From: an uncultured Clostridia bacterium
GTDB taxonomy: Bacteria > Bacillota > Clostridia > Oscillospirales > Ruminococcaceae
Length of the DNA: 34,133 bases
Direction of reading: 5' to 3'
Assembly (NCBI GenBank): GCA_947630825.1
Contig: CANRJA010000019.1
Span: forward strand, 1 to 34,133
Below, in pieces: positions 7,595-16,262 of the stretch. The position numbers and the translations under genes are program-made. Each line of letters starts with the position of its first letter. The stretch's first letter is position 1. Under the pieces are notes generated by a model that searched no databases, had not been told where the DNA came from, and worked only from the letters and a program-made list of their open reading frames with translations.

Positions 7595-8812
7595 TTAATT
7601 TCTTAGTAAACTTAACAAAAGTTTACTAAACGCGCCTGCTATGTTTATTCGTTTTACTTCATTCTTTGTATATATATTGCGTTTCAATAATTCCTTTGAG
7701 CCCATTTTAAATACAATCTCTCCTACCTTTGTATTCTTAGCGACCGGAGCCTCCAGCTTGCTCATTCTATCACAAGTGACGCTGATATCCCCCGCTGTTC
7801 CTCTTTTTATTACTATTCTTGCAGTTCCGTCTACATAGGTATCAGCCTTTAACTCAAATCCGTGGGTCACATCAATGGGTTCTAAAGCGTCCTTTGGTAT
7901 CTCAGGAGCATAAATATCATAACCTTCAAAGCCAAAATCGAGCATTTCCTGTGCGTCAATCGCTCTGCTGTCGCCATCTTTAGTTTTAAGAGCAACCGCT
8001 ATCAAACTTAGCTCGTTTCTTGTTGCCGAAGCAACAATGCAGTTTCCCGATTTATCAGAAGCGCACGCCTTAAGACCGCTTATTCCCTTATACTTTTTAA
8101 CAAGAGTATTGAGATTGACAAGCTCTGCCTTTCCACCTCTTACGCTGTCCATCCATTTGGTAAAAAAACCTTTTAGGTTTTTATGCTTTAAAAGCTCTGC
8201 TGACAAAATCGCTATATCCTTTGCGGTTGAAATATTAGACTCGCTTATTCCTGTGCAGTCGACAAATTTTGTGTTTTTCATTCCCAGTGATTTTGCTCGG
8301 TTGTTCATTGCCTTAACAAAAGACTTCTCGTTTCCTGCAATGCCCTCTGCCAGAACAACGCAGGCATCGTTTGCGTTTCCAATCGTAACAGACTTTAAAA
8401 GCTCTTTTACACTTATTTTTTCGCCCACATCCAGCCATATCTGCGAGCCTTGCTTAGAATTAGCCGCCGCAGACGTTATAAGCTTTTTATTAAGCGTGAA
8501 ATCCTTATCCGTTTTTAGCCTTTCTGCTGTGAGCAGTATGGTCATCAGCTTTGTAAGATATGAAACAGGCGCTTTTTCATTAGCTCCTTTTTTATAAATC
8601 ACAGTATTTGTAGATGCCTCAAACAGCACTGCTTTTTCAGCCGTTACCGATAACCCCGATTTCTTATGCTCGTTAGATATGTCAAGCGCTGTCGCTGTTA
8701 CTTCATTTACTGTTTTATAGCTGCTTGCGCCGTCGGCATACGCTTTTGTAAAGAACAGAGACAAGGTTACTATACACAGCAGAATGGCAGTTAGATTTTT
8801 GATTACTTTCAT
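7595..8812 (-). CDS. D-alanyl-D-alanine carboxypeptidase family protein with altered active-site motifs
   Basis: Secreted low-molecular-weight PBP (peptidase S11, DacA/DacF type) by overall sequence. It has a signal peptide ending near AYA-DG, an S11 domain, a PBP5 C-terminal domain and an amphipathic C-terminal helix that could anchor it to the membrane. Normally these enzymes trim the terminal D-Ala of peptidoglycan stems. All three catalytic motifs are changed (numbered from the ATG at 8818): SxxK reads YLTK (87-90, Tyr in place of the nucleophilic Ser, although a Ser stands one residue earlier), SxN reads NAN (148-150), and KTG reads KAC (250-252). I checked these codons in the DNA. It may be an inactive or repurposed homologue. 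Start: AAAGGGGAG is one base before ATG 8818 but seven before ATG 8812, so 8812 is preferred. An 11-bp hairpin (7603-7629) overlaps the last codons. Confidence 0.88.
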   Translation of the reverse strand: MKVIKNLTAILLCIVTLSLFFTKAYADGASSYKTVNEVTATALDISNEHKKSGLSVTAEKAVLFEASTNTVIYKKGANEKAPVSYLTKLMTILLTAERLKTDKDFTLNKKLITSAAANSKQGSQIWLDVGEKISVKELLKSVTIGNANDACVVLAEGIAGNEKSFVKAMNNRAKSLGMKNTKFVDCTGISESNISTAKDIAILSAELLKHKNLKGFFTKWMDSVRGGKAELVNLNTLVKKYKGISGLKACASDKSGNCIVASATRNELSLIAVALKTKDGDSRAIDAQEMLDFGFEGYDIYAPEIPKDALEPIDVTHGFELKADTYVDGTARIVIKRGTAGDISVTCDRMSKLEAPVAKNTKVGEIVFKMGSKELLKRNIYTKNEVKRINIAGAFSKLLLSLLRN

Positions 8813-8894
8813 TTCCATACTCCCCTTTATCTTTTGCTATATTTTATTAATATTGCTTAATTAATTTTATGCTAAAGACAAGGGTTTATGCTTT

Positions 8895-8990
8895 TAGAGG
8901 CTAGAGGTTAGAGGCAAGAGGCAAGACCAGCGTGACGCTGGTTGCTCTGCTGCCCTATTAGAGACTAGATGCAAGAGGCAAGAGGCAAGA
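8895..8990. repeat. Seven-base tandem repeats flanking a GC-rich hairpin (copy A)
   Basis: Degenerate AGAGGCA/AGAGGTT heptamers (8895-8925 and 8966-8990) flank a hairpin ACCAGCG-TGA-CGCTGGT (8926-8942) and a TTGCTCTGCTGCC segment. The same layout returns, inverted, at 25179-25300. It lies between the carboxypeptidase homologue and the terminator of the secreted protein gene. No coding sequence is present. Confidence 0.75.
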
Positions 8991-8991
8991 T

Positions 8992-9027
8992 AAAACCGCC
9001 CAGACATATTTTTGTCTGGGCGGTTTT
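8992..9027 (-). terminator. Terminator of the secreted protein gene
   Basis: Stem AAAACCGCCCAGACA / TGTCTGGGCGGTTTT with a short AT loop, just downstream of the leftward gene ending at 9057. The flanking A and T runs would let it work in both directions. Confidence 0.9.
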
Positions 9028-9056
9028 ACGTAACTACATAGATTTATTTTAGGAAT

Positions 9057-10400
9057 TTACTTCACTTTTTTCTTAACAACCTTGCTCCATTTACCGTAAC
9101 TTGTATTGCCGTTTACAGTCTTATATGCTCTGACTTTTACAAAATACTTCTTTCCTGATTTTAGTTTCTTAAGAATTACCTTGTTCTTCTTGATATTCTT
9201 TTTAACCTTTGCATTTTTCATACCTTTCTTTAAAGAATATTTTACTTCATACTTAACTCCGCTTATTTTTTTCCAAGATACTTTTAGCTGTTTCTCTTTA
9301 ATTGGCTTTACCTTCAGCCTTTTGACCTGTGTCTTTTTGATAGCTTTAATATTACCTGCAATTACTGATGAAACATCTACATAAGTCATTTTAAGCTTTT
9401 TATAAGTATCTGCATTTGAAGGTACAACCAATCCAGGTGACCATGTACTATGGTCAAACTTATTCCTTTTAAATACTGTCAGTTTTGAAAAATCAACATT
9501 CTTAACCTCAGACTTTTTTAACTCTATTATATCAGTTATATGCCTTGCTGTTTTGGCTTCCGGAAACTTCCACACAGAATTATATGACATAATTAAATTG
9601 TTATCAAAGTCTTTAACCATTCCATTGTTTACAAATGTTTCACAAGTATACTTACTGCCGTAAATACAATTTACCAAAAGCATATTGTTTTTGAAAAACT
9701 CTGCTTTTTTCCCTGTAAAACCGCAAGCAGTGTAGTCCTTATAATTATTAATTACAAAGTAATAATTTTTTCTTGTACCAATTTTATAGTCTACACTAAA
9801 AGAGTCATCTATTTTTACTTTGCTTGTATAATTCAGTATATTTATCATTTTCAATGTAATATTTTCATCAGGAGTTGTATTTGGCTCGGAATTTGAGGTG
9901 GCGTTAGAATAATTAAGAGTAACATTTACTGTTATTTTTGAAAAATCTACACCTGATACTTTAGACTTTTTTAATTCAATCAAATTTATATCATACGCAA
10001 CCACAGGCATCCTTATATATGATATATTATATTTATAATTGAATTTAATAGTTCCATCTGCACCTTTTGTTATTGTAGGATTTTCATATCCGCCTCTGCC
10101 GCCGTTATAACTGTTAAGCCAATTAACAAACAGGATATTATCATTGAAAAATTCCTTGTTATAACCTTTTATAAGTCCCTTACTTTTAAGCACTTTGTAT
10201 TCGTCATAATTTTCAATACAGCTATAATAAGATGAACCACTTTCTGGGTATTCAATATCCAATACACCACATACAGAGTGGCAAAAATCCCACTTACTGT
10301 TAAAGCTTAAAGCAGTATCAGCAGTTGTAATAAATGCCGTCAATGAAACAGAAGTAATCAACATAACAACCGAAGCTATTATACATAATAATTTTTTCAT
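9057..10400 (-). CDS. Secreted protein with two repeated domains and an Fn3-like C-terminus
   Basis: 447 residues with a clear signal peptide (MKKLLCIIASVVMLITSVSL and on to about residue 27). Two related blocks follow, roughly residues 35-165 and 195-320. Each contains a FF(N/K)(D/N)N(I/M)L(F/L)VN segment and, about 65-75 residues later, an (L/I)IELKKS(K/E)V..VDFSK(I/L)TV segment, so the region looks like an internal duplication. The last 90 residues are lysine-rich and resemble a fibronectin type III fold (KQLKVSWKKISGVKYEVKY ... KKYFVKVRAYKTVNG). No catalytic motif or anchor is visible, so it is probably released or held to the wall by charge. Function unknown. It is monocistronic, with a good promoter at 10488-10516 and a strong terminator. 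Confidence 0.8.
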   Translation of the reverse strand: MKKLLCIIASVVMLITSVSLTAFITTADTALSFNSKWDFCHSVCGVLDIEYPESGSSYYSCIENYDEYKVLKSKGLIKGYNKEFFNDNILFVNWLNSYNGGRGGYENPTITKGADGTIKFNYKYNISYIRMPVVAYDINLIELKKSKVSGVDFSKITVNVTLNYSNATSNSEPNTTPDENITLKMINILNYTSKVKIDDSFSVDYKIGTRKNYYFVINNYKDYTACGFTGKKAEFFKNNMLLVNCIYGSKYTCETFVNNGMVKDFDNNLIMSYNSVWKFPEAKTARHITDIIELKKSEVKNVDFSKLTVFKRNKFDHSTWSPGLVVPSNADTYKKLKMTYVDVSSVIAGNIKAIKKTQVKRLKVKPIKEKQLKVSWKKISGVKYEVKYSLKKGMKNAKVKKNIKKNKVILKKLKSGKKYFVKVRAYKTVNGNTSYGKWSKVVKKKVK

Positions 10401-10487
10401 AATAAATCTCCTTTTGTTTTAAATTTGTCTATATCATTTATTATATATCCTATATATTTAAGATTATAAAATTTTATTTGCAATTAT

Positions 10488-10516
10488 AATATATTACTAA
10501 ATAAAAAATTTGTCAA
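10488..10516 (-). promoter_or_regulatory. Promoter of the secreted protein gene
   Basis: Minus strand TTGACA (10511-10516), a 17-base spacer and TATATT (10488-10493). It gives an AT-rich leader of about 80 bases before the ATG at 10400. Confidence 0.7.
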
Positions 10517-10569
10517 GTTAAATTTTAATTATAGATAGTAAGTTTAAAGTTCTTGTCACTTTGTTTATA

Positions 10570-10600
10570 AAAAGAAAACGGTATGCAAAAGCCATACCGT
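10570..10600 (-). terminator. Terminator of the HPr-like gene
   Basis: ACGGTATG (10578-10585) / CATACCGT (10593-10600). Read leftward, it is followed by TTTTCTTTTT. It lies 32 bases beyond the stop codon. Confidence 0.8.
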
Positions 10601-10632
10601 AAATTTTACTAAGTATTAAAATTTAGTTTTGC

Positions 10633-10863
10633 TTATTTAACTACAAACTTTGAGATTTGCGCAAACAATGCCTGTGAATCATCTGTGTGTGCGACAAGCT
10701 CAATAGCGTTTGTCAGATCCAGACTGAAAATACCCATGATAGACTTTGCGTCTACAGCATATCTGCCCGAAATCAAATCAACGTCAAAGTCACACGATGA
10801 AACTGCGCTTACAAACTCCTTAACATCTGAAATTGATTGCAATAAAACTTTTGCTTTTGTCAT
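10633..10863 (-). CDS. HPr-family protein lacking the phospho-histidine
   Basis: 76 residues with the size and C-terminal half of the PTS phosphocarrier HPr, including VDAKSIMGIFSLDL (residues 37-50), which carries the Ser of the HPr Ser-46 site (S41 here). The active-site segment that should read HGLHARPA near residues 12-19 is replaced by SISDVKEF, with no histidine. It therefore cannot accept phosphate from enzyme I in the normal way. Such HPr-like proteins are common in Clostridia. A regulatory role like that of Crh, through the serine, is possible but not shown. It has its own promoter and terminator. Confidence 0.85.
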   Translation of the reverse strand: MTKAKVLLQSISDVKEFVSAVSSCDFDVDLISGRYAVDAKSIMGIFSLDLTNAIELVAHTDDSQALFAQISKFVVK

Positions 10864-10948
10864 AATAAATTCCTCCCTAATAAATGTTTTGTTGTTGAAA
10901 ACCCTTAGGAATTCAGAGAATTATTCCTCTATTTAACTCTCTAACTAA

Positions 10949-10976
10949 AATATAACATATTATTTTTAATTGTCAA
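10949..10976 (-). promoter_or_regulatory. Promoter of the HPr-like gene
   Basis: Minus strand TTGACA (10971-10976), a 16-base spacer and TATATT (10949-10954). The leader of about 85 bases contains a small inverted repeat, AGGAAT / ATTCCT. Confidence 0.7.
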
Positions 10977-10983
10977 GGGGTAT

Positions 10984-11012
10984 TTGAAAAAAATAAGTAA
11001 ATATAGTATAAT
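10984..11012 (+). promoter_or_regulatory. Promoter of mtaB-purL
   Basis: TTGAAA (10984-10989), a 17-base spacer and TATAAT (11007-11012), only seven bases from the divergent -35 box of the HPr-like gene. No purine riboswitch or other structured leader is evident in the 78 bases before the ATG. Confidence 0.7.
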
Positions 11013-11089
11013 GTTCAAGTAAAATAAAACGCTCAAAATCTATTTAGTAATGTGTAAACTTTTTTAGTTTCTACTATGGAGTAAATAAA

Positions 11090-12481
11090 ATGAAAATATA
11101 TTATTATACCCTCGGCTGCAAAGTCAACCACTACGAAACCGAAGCCTTAAAAGAATGTCTTGAACAGTCAGGTAATATAAGCGCCAAATCAATTGTCGAG
11201 GCTGATGTTGCAATAGTGAACTCCTGCACAGTGACAGGACAAGCAAATGTAAAATGCAGACAGATACTTCACAAGATAAGAAAGCAAAATAAAAACTGCA
11301 TACTTATCCTCACCGGCTGTTTTCCCCAGGCTTTTGAAGAGGAAGTAAAATCATTTGATTTTTGCGATATTATATGCGGCTCTGCAAATAAGATGAGTAT
11401 ACCCAAAATGCTTAATGATTATCTGTCTGATGATAATGCCGATGAAAACGGTAAAAGAAAGCAGATTATTAGTATTGAGAAACACTCAAAGACAAATAAA
11501 ATTGAAAATATGAGCATTAACGGTTATGAAGATAAAACAAGGGCAAATGTTAAAATTCAAGACGGCTGCGACCAGTATTGTTCATACTGCATTATACCCT
11601 ATGCAAGAGGGCATATTCGTTCAAAGAGCCTGGATGAAATCAGAAAAGAGATTATAAGCCTGTCTAAAAGCGGACACAAGGAAGTCGTGCTTGTAGGTAT
11701 TAATCTTTGCTGTTACGGCAAGGATTTGAGTAATAGCAAAAGCATAAGGCTTATTGATGCTGTCGAGACAGCTTGCTCGGTTGAGGGTATAGAGCGTGTA
11801 AGGCTCGGCTCGATTGAACCTGAAATGATTTCTGACGAGGATATAGAGAGAATGTCAAGCCTTAATAAGCTTTGCCCTCAGTTTCACCTGTCACTTCAAA
11901 GCGGGTGTGACAAGACTTTAAAAGAAATGAACAGAAAGTATACGGCTTTTGAATACGAAACTCTTTGCAAAAAACTTAGAAAAGCCTTTCCCGACTGCGC
12001 TATAACTACTGATATTATGGTAGGTTTTCCGGGCGAAAGCGATGAAGATTTTTTAAAGTCTCTGAGCTTTGTAGAAAAAATGAAATTTTCAAAGGTACAT
12101 ATATTTCCCTATTCAATGAGAGAAGGTACAGCAGCCGCTAAACGCACCGACCAAATTGACGGAAAGACTAAAGAGAAACGTGCTAAATCTATGGAGGCTG
12201 TATGTGTAAAGTCGTCAGAGGAGTTTTTAAAAGCTCAAGTTGGCAAGGTTTACCCTGTTTTATTTGAAAAAGAGAAGTCTTTGGATTTTTACGAAGGTCA
12301 TACTCCGAATTATATAAATGTAAAAATTCCGAGAAAAAACCTTAAAAAACCTCAAAACAGTTTGCGAAAACAGATATTATATGTTAAAATAGAAAAGGCT
12401 GAAAAAGGCTGCTGTATCGGCAGCTTTGCCGATGATTTAACAATACAAAATCTATCTGAAAACAAATATAAGGAGCTGTGA
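11090..12481 (+). CDS. mtaB: tRNA t6A37 methylthiotransferase MtaB
   Basis: Radical-SAM enzyme that adds a methylthio group to N6-threonylcarbamoyladenosine at position 37 of ANN-decoding tRNAs, giving ms2t6A. The 463 residues show the methylthiotransferase layout. The N-terminal UPF0004 domain has cluster cysteines C10, C46 and C77, and the start MKIYYYTLGCKVNHYE is typical of the MtaB branch. The radical-SAM CxxxCxxC is at C160, C164 and C167 (CDQYCSYC). A C-terminal TRAM-like region follows. RimO and MiaB are less likely given the TLGCKVN N-terminus. Its stop codon lies 2 bases before the purL ATG, so the two are co-transcribed. Confidence 0.92.
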   Translation: MKIYYYTLGCKVNHYETEALKECLEQSGNISAKSIVEADVAIVNSCTVTGQANVKCRQILHKIRKQNKNCILILTGCFPQAFEEEVKSFDFCDIICGSANKMSIPKMLNDYLSDDNADENGKRKQIISIEKHSKTNKIENMSINGYEDKTRANVKIQDGCDQYCSYCIIPYARGHIRSKSLDEIRKEIISLSKSGHKEVVLVGINLCCYGKDLSNSKSIRLIDAVETACSVEGIERVRLGSIEPEMISDEDIERMSSLNKLCPQFHLSLQSGCDKTLKEMNRKYTAFEYETLCKKLRKAFPDCAITTDIMVGFPGESDEDFLKSLSFVEKMKFSKVHIFPYSMREGTAAAKRTDQIDGKTKEKRAKSMEAVCVKSSEEFLKAQVGKVYPVLFEKEKSLDFYEGHTPNYINVKIPRKNLKKPQNSLRKQILYVKIEKAEKGCCIGSFADDLTIQNLSENKYKEL

Positions 12482-12483
12482 TT

Positions 12484-15400
12484 ATGCCAGTTTATCGAAT
12501 TTATGTTGAAAAGAAGCCAAGCTACGCTTCACAGGCTGAAAATCTTCTCAGCGGAATAAAATCGGTTTTAAAAATCCCTGAATTGACAGGGATAAGAGTT
12601 ATAAACCGCTATGACGCTGAGGGTATGTCGGAGGAAGAGTTTAAAAAATGTATACCTGTTGTATTCTCCGAGCCTGCAGTTGATGTTACTTATAATGAGC
12701 TACCTAAACTTATGAATAATGAAAATATTATTGCTGTTGAATATCTTCCAGGACAGTTTGACCAAAGAGCAGACTCCTGCGCTCAGTGCATTTCCCTTCT
12801 TACCGGAGGCAACCGTCCGACTGTCAGATCGGCTACTATATATATATTGCAGGGAGATATTTCAGAAAAAGATATTAACGAAGTTAAAAACTATTTAATC
12901 AATCCTGTTGAAAGCCGTGAAGCGTCTCTAAAGCCTGTTGAAACACTGGATATCAAATATGATATTCCTGAAAGGGTCATTACCATCGAGGGCTTTATCT
13001 ATTCAAACGACACTGAGCTTAAATCTCTTATGACCACTTTAGGTCTTGCAATGGATTTTGACGACATAAAATTCTGTCAGGATTATTTTAAAAACACAGA
13101 AAAGAGAAACCCAACTATTACTGAAATTCGTATGATAGACACATACTGGTCCGACCACTGCCGCCACACTACATTTTCTACAATCATCGATAAAGCTGAT
13201 ATTAAAACCCCTTACATAAATGAAACCTTTAAAGATTATTTAAAAACAAGAAAAAAGATTTATGGGGACAGAAAAGACAAGCCTATTACTCTTATGGACC
13301 TTGCGGTTATAGGTGCTAAAAAGCTGAGAAGCGAAGGTCTTTTAAACGAACTTGACGAAAGTGAAGAAATAAACGCCTGCTCGGTTAAGATAAAGGTTGA
13401 AGTTGACGGCAAAAACGAGGATTGGCTGTTGATGTTCAAAAACGAGACGCACAACCACCCTACCGAGATCGAACCCTTCGGAGGTGCTGCTACCTGTCTT
13501 GGCGGAGCGATAAGAGATCCGCTGTCGGGACGCTCATATGTATACCAGGCAATGAGAGTTACAGGAGCTTCAAACCCTCTTGTGCCTTTTGAAGACACCG
13601 TAACAGGAAAGCTCCCGCAAAGAAAAATTACAGTCGGCGCGGCTAACGGATACTCGTCTTACGGAAATCAGATAGGACTTGCTACAGGTCACGTCAGCGA
13701 AATATATCACCCCGGATATGTTGCTAAAAGAATGGAGATAGGTGCGGTTATCGGCGCTGCTCCGGCGGAAAACGTGCGCCGTGAACGCCCAGAGCCAAAC
13801 GACCTTGTTATTCTTCTTGGCGGCAAAACAGGTCGTGACGGCTGCGGAGGAGCAACAGGTTCTTCTAAATCTCACACTTTGGATTCTCTTGAAACCTGCG
13901 GAGCAGAGGTTCAAAAAGGTAACGCCCCTGAGGAAAGAAAACTTCAAAGACTTTTCAGAAAGCCTGAAGTTACAAAAATGATCAAGAGATGCAACGACTT
14001 CGGCGCAGGCGGAGTTTCGGTAGCTATAGGCGAGCTTACCGACGGTTTGGAGATAAATCTCGACGCTGTAACCAAAAAATACGACGGTCTTGACGGTACA
14101 GAGCTTGCTATTTCGGAATCGCAAGAGAGAATGGCTGTTGTTATTTCAAAAAGTGATGTTGATAAGTTCTTAGCCGAAGCTGAAAAGGAAAATCTTGAGG
14201 CTACCGTCGTTGCCCATGTAACAAACGACAGACGTCTGAAAATGAACTGGAAGGGCAACGAGATTGTCAATCTGTCAAGGGATTTCTTAAATTCAAACGG
14301 TGCTGAAAAACACACAAAAATCACAGTTTCAGACCCATATATAGTAACCGGCGGTAACATAGATAACAGCCCTGAAAAATGGGAGGCAATGATTTCGAAC
14401 CTGAATATATGCTCCCAAAAAGGACTCGTTGAGAGGTTTGACTCAACCATCGGCGCAGGTACTATACTTATGCCTTACGGCGGAAAATACCAGAACACAC
14501 CTACTCAGGCAATGGCAGCTAAAATACCTGTTCTTCACGGAGAAACGACAACCGCTTCTATTATGGGCTGGGGATACGATCCTTTCCTTTCTGAAAAGAG
14601 TCCCTACCACGGTGCGATCTCAGCTGTTGTTGAATCTATAGCAAAGGTCGTTGCAACAGGCGGAGACCATAAAAAGTGCTGGCTGACATTCCAGGAGTAT
14701 TTTGAAAGAACTCAAAACGATCCAAAACGCTGGGGTAAGCCTCTTGCGGCGCTTCTTGGAGCATACAAGGCTCAGACAGAGCTTGGCTGCGCTTCAATCG
14801 GAGGTAAGGATTCAATGAGCGGAACATTTGAGAAAATCGACGTTCCACCAACTTTGGTTTCCTTCGCTGTTTCAATTTCTGATTCCTGCGACGTAACTTC
14901 TCAGGAGTTTAAAGAAGTCGGCTCAAAGGTTATTTATCTCGCACCTAAATATGATGAGAATGGAATTGTTGACTTTGAAAGCGTAAAAAGCATTTTTGAA
15001 AAGGTTGAAAATTTCATTAGAGAGGAACAGGCTTTGTCTTGCTGGGCTGTATCTTTCGGTGGCGTTTCAGAAGCAGTTGCCAAGATGAGCTTTGGCAACA
15101 AGATTGGCTTTAAGTTTACAGGCGATGTTACTCCTAAGGAGCTGTTTACTCCATGCTACGGTGCTATTGTTATCGAGTTAAAGAGTAATGTTGAAACCGA
15201 TGAGAGGGTTATCGGTGAAACAATCGACGAATACAAAATCTACACTCCCGATTATGAGCTTGACTTAGATAGACTTCAAGAGCTTTGGGAAAACAAGCTG
15301 GAGCCTGTGTTCCCTGCTAAAATTGACAATGACCACGGCGTTGTAGATAAGTTTTCATACAAATCGGAGAAAAAAATCAAACCTATTGCCCATATTGCAA

Positions 15401-16200
15401 AGCCGAGAGTTTTGATTCCGGTATTTCCGGGTACTAACTGCGAATACGACACCGCCAGAGCTTTTGAAAGAGCGGGAGCTATTCCTGAGGTTTTTGTTAT
15501 TAAAAACTACTCTGCCGAAGCAATTTCAGAATCGGTAAACGAGGTCGAAAAACTTATACGGCAATCTCAGATCATTATGCTTCCCGGCGGATTCAGCGGC
15601 GGCGACGAGCCTGACGGAAGCGGTAAGTTTATAACTTCTTTCTTCAGAAATCCTCGTCTCACTCAGGCTGTTCACGAGTTTTTGAAATACAGAGACGGTC
15701 TTATGCTGGGTATCTGCAACGGTTTCCAGGCGCTTATAAAGCTGGGTCTTGTGCCTTATGGTGAAATTGTAGATATGCGTGACGACTCTCCTACCCTAAC
15801 ATTCAATACTATAGCACGTCACCAGTCAAAGATGGTAAACACAAGAATCGCTTCAAACAAGTCTCCGTGGCTTGCAAATTGTAACGTAGGCGACATTCAC
15901 ACTGTTGCTATTTCACACGGTGAGGGCAGGTTTGTCGCAAGCGAGGAGGAAATTGCAAGTCTTGCGGCTAACGGACAGATAGCAACTCAGTATGTAGATT
16001 TTGCAAACCGCCCGACAATGAATATTCACTGCAACCCTAATACTTCAATGTCTGCAATTGAGGGTATCACCTCGCCTGACGGCAGAGTCTTAGGCAAAAT
16101 GGGACATTCGGAAAGAATCGGAAATGATGTTTCAAAGAATGTTCCGGGAAATAAAGACCAGAAGATTTTTGAAAGCGGAGTTAAATATTTTACCGACTAA
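12484..16200 (+). CDS. purL: Phosphoribosylformylglycinamidine synthase, single-chain (PurL with glutaminase domain)
   Basis: Converts FGAR, glutamine and ATP to FGAM in de novo purine synthesis. The 1238-residue chain holds all parts in one polypeptide: an N-terminal PurS-like region, the synthase domains with DTYWSDHCRHTTF and ETHNHPTEIEPFGGAATCLGG, and a C-terminal class I glutaminase (PVFPGTNCEYDTARAF, nucleophile C1078 in GICNGFQ, then the SHGEG segment). It resembles the large PurL type found in Clostridia and Streptococcus, so separate purS and purQ genes are not expected. Start: AGGAG at 12471-12475 suits ATG 12484. GTG 12478, in the same frame, is too close. No other pur gene is in the window. 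Confidence 0.96.
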   Translation: MPVYRIYVEKKPSYASQAENLLSGIKSVLKIPELTGIRVINRYDAEGMSEEEFKKCIPVVFSEPAVDVTYNELPKLMNNENIIAVEYLPGQFDQRADSCAQCISLLTGGNRPTVRSATIYILQGDISEKDINEVKNYLINPVESREASLKPVETLDIKYDIPERVITIEGFIYSNDTELKSLMTTLGLAMDFDDIKFCQDYFKNTEKRNPTITEIRMIDTYWSDHCRHTTFSTIIDKADIKTPYINETFKDYLKTRKKIYGDRKDKPITLMDLAVIGAKKLRSEGLLNELDESEEINACSVKIKVEVDGKNEDWLLMFKNETHNHPTEIEPFGGAATCLGGAIRDPLSGRSYVYQAMRVTGASNPLVPFEDTVTGKLPQRKITVGAANGYSSYGNQIGLATGHVSEIYHPGYVAKRMEIGAVIGAAPAENVRRERPEPNDLVILLGGKTGRDGCGGATGSSKSHTLDSLETCGAEVQKGNAPEERKLQRLFRKPEVTKMIKRCNDFGAGGVSVAIGELTDGLEINLDAVTKKYDGLDGTELAISESQERMAVVISKSDVDKFLAEAEKENLEATVVAHVTNDRRLKMNWKGNEIVNLSRDFLNSNGAEKHTKITVSDPYIVTGGNIDNSPEKWEAMISNLNICSQKGLVERFDSTIGAGTILMPYGGKYQNTPTQAMAAKIPVLHGETTTASIMGWGYDPFLSEKSPYHGAISAVVESIAKVVATGGDHKKCWLTFQEYFERTQNDPKRWGKPLAALLGAYKAQTELGCASIGGKDSMSGTFEKIDVPPTLVSFAVSISDSCDVTSQEFKEVGSKVIYLAPKYDENGIVDFESVKSIFEKVENFIREEQALSCWAVSFGGVSEAVAKMSFGNKIGFKFTGDVTPKELFTPCYGAIVIELKSNVETDERVIGETIDEYKIYTPDYELDLDRLQELWENKLEPVFPAKIDNDHGVVDKFSYKSEKKIKPIAHIAKPRVLIPVFPGTNCEYDTARAFERAGAIPEVFVIKNYSAEAISESVNEVEKLIRQSQIIMLPGGFSGGDEPDGSGKFITSFFRNPRLTQAVHEFLKYRDGLMLGICNGFQALIKLGLVPYGEIVDMRDDSPTLTFNTIARHQSKMVNTRIASNKSPWLANCNVGDIHTVAISHGEGRFVASEEEIASLAANGQIATQYVDFANRPTMNIHCNPNTSMSAIEGITSPDGRVLGKMGHSERIGNDVSKNVPGNKDQKIFESGVKYFTD

Positions 16201-16218
16201 TTTGTTCATAAATATTAA

Positions 16219-16262
16219 AACACCTTATGAAAGATTTGTTCTTTCACAAGGTGTTATTTTTT
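16219..16262 (+). terminator. Terminator of mtaB-purL
   Basis: Stem AACACCTT-TGAAAGA / TCTTTCA-AAGGTGTT (16219-16255) with a small bulge, followed by a run of T. The convergent gene ends just beyond it. Confidence 0.88.

Noticed and set aside
8037-8597. 186-codon rightward frame within the carboxypeptidase homologue
   Set aside because: Antisense shadow, serine/phenylalanine-rich, with no ribosome binding site.
8895-8990. Insertion sequence or MITE
   Set aside because: No terminal inverted repeats or target duplications can be defined, and there is no transposase. It is kept as a repeat element.
13570-14124. Long minus-strand frames inside purL
   Set aside because: Shadow frames of a well-supported gene. 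The predicted proteins are compositionally biased and lack start signals.
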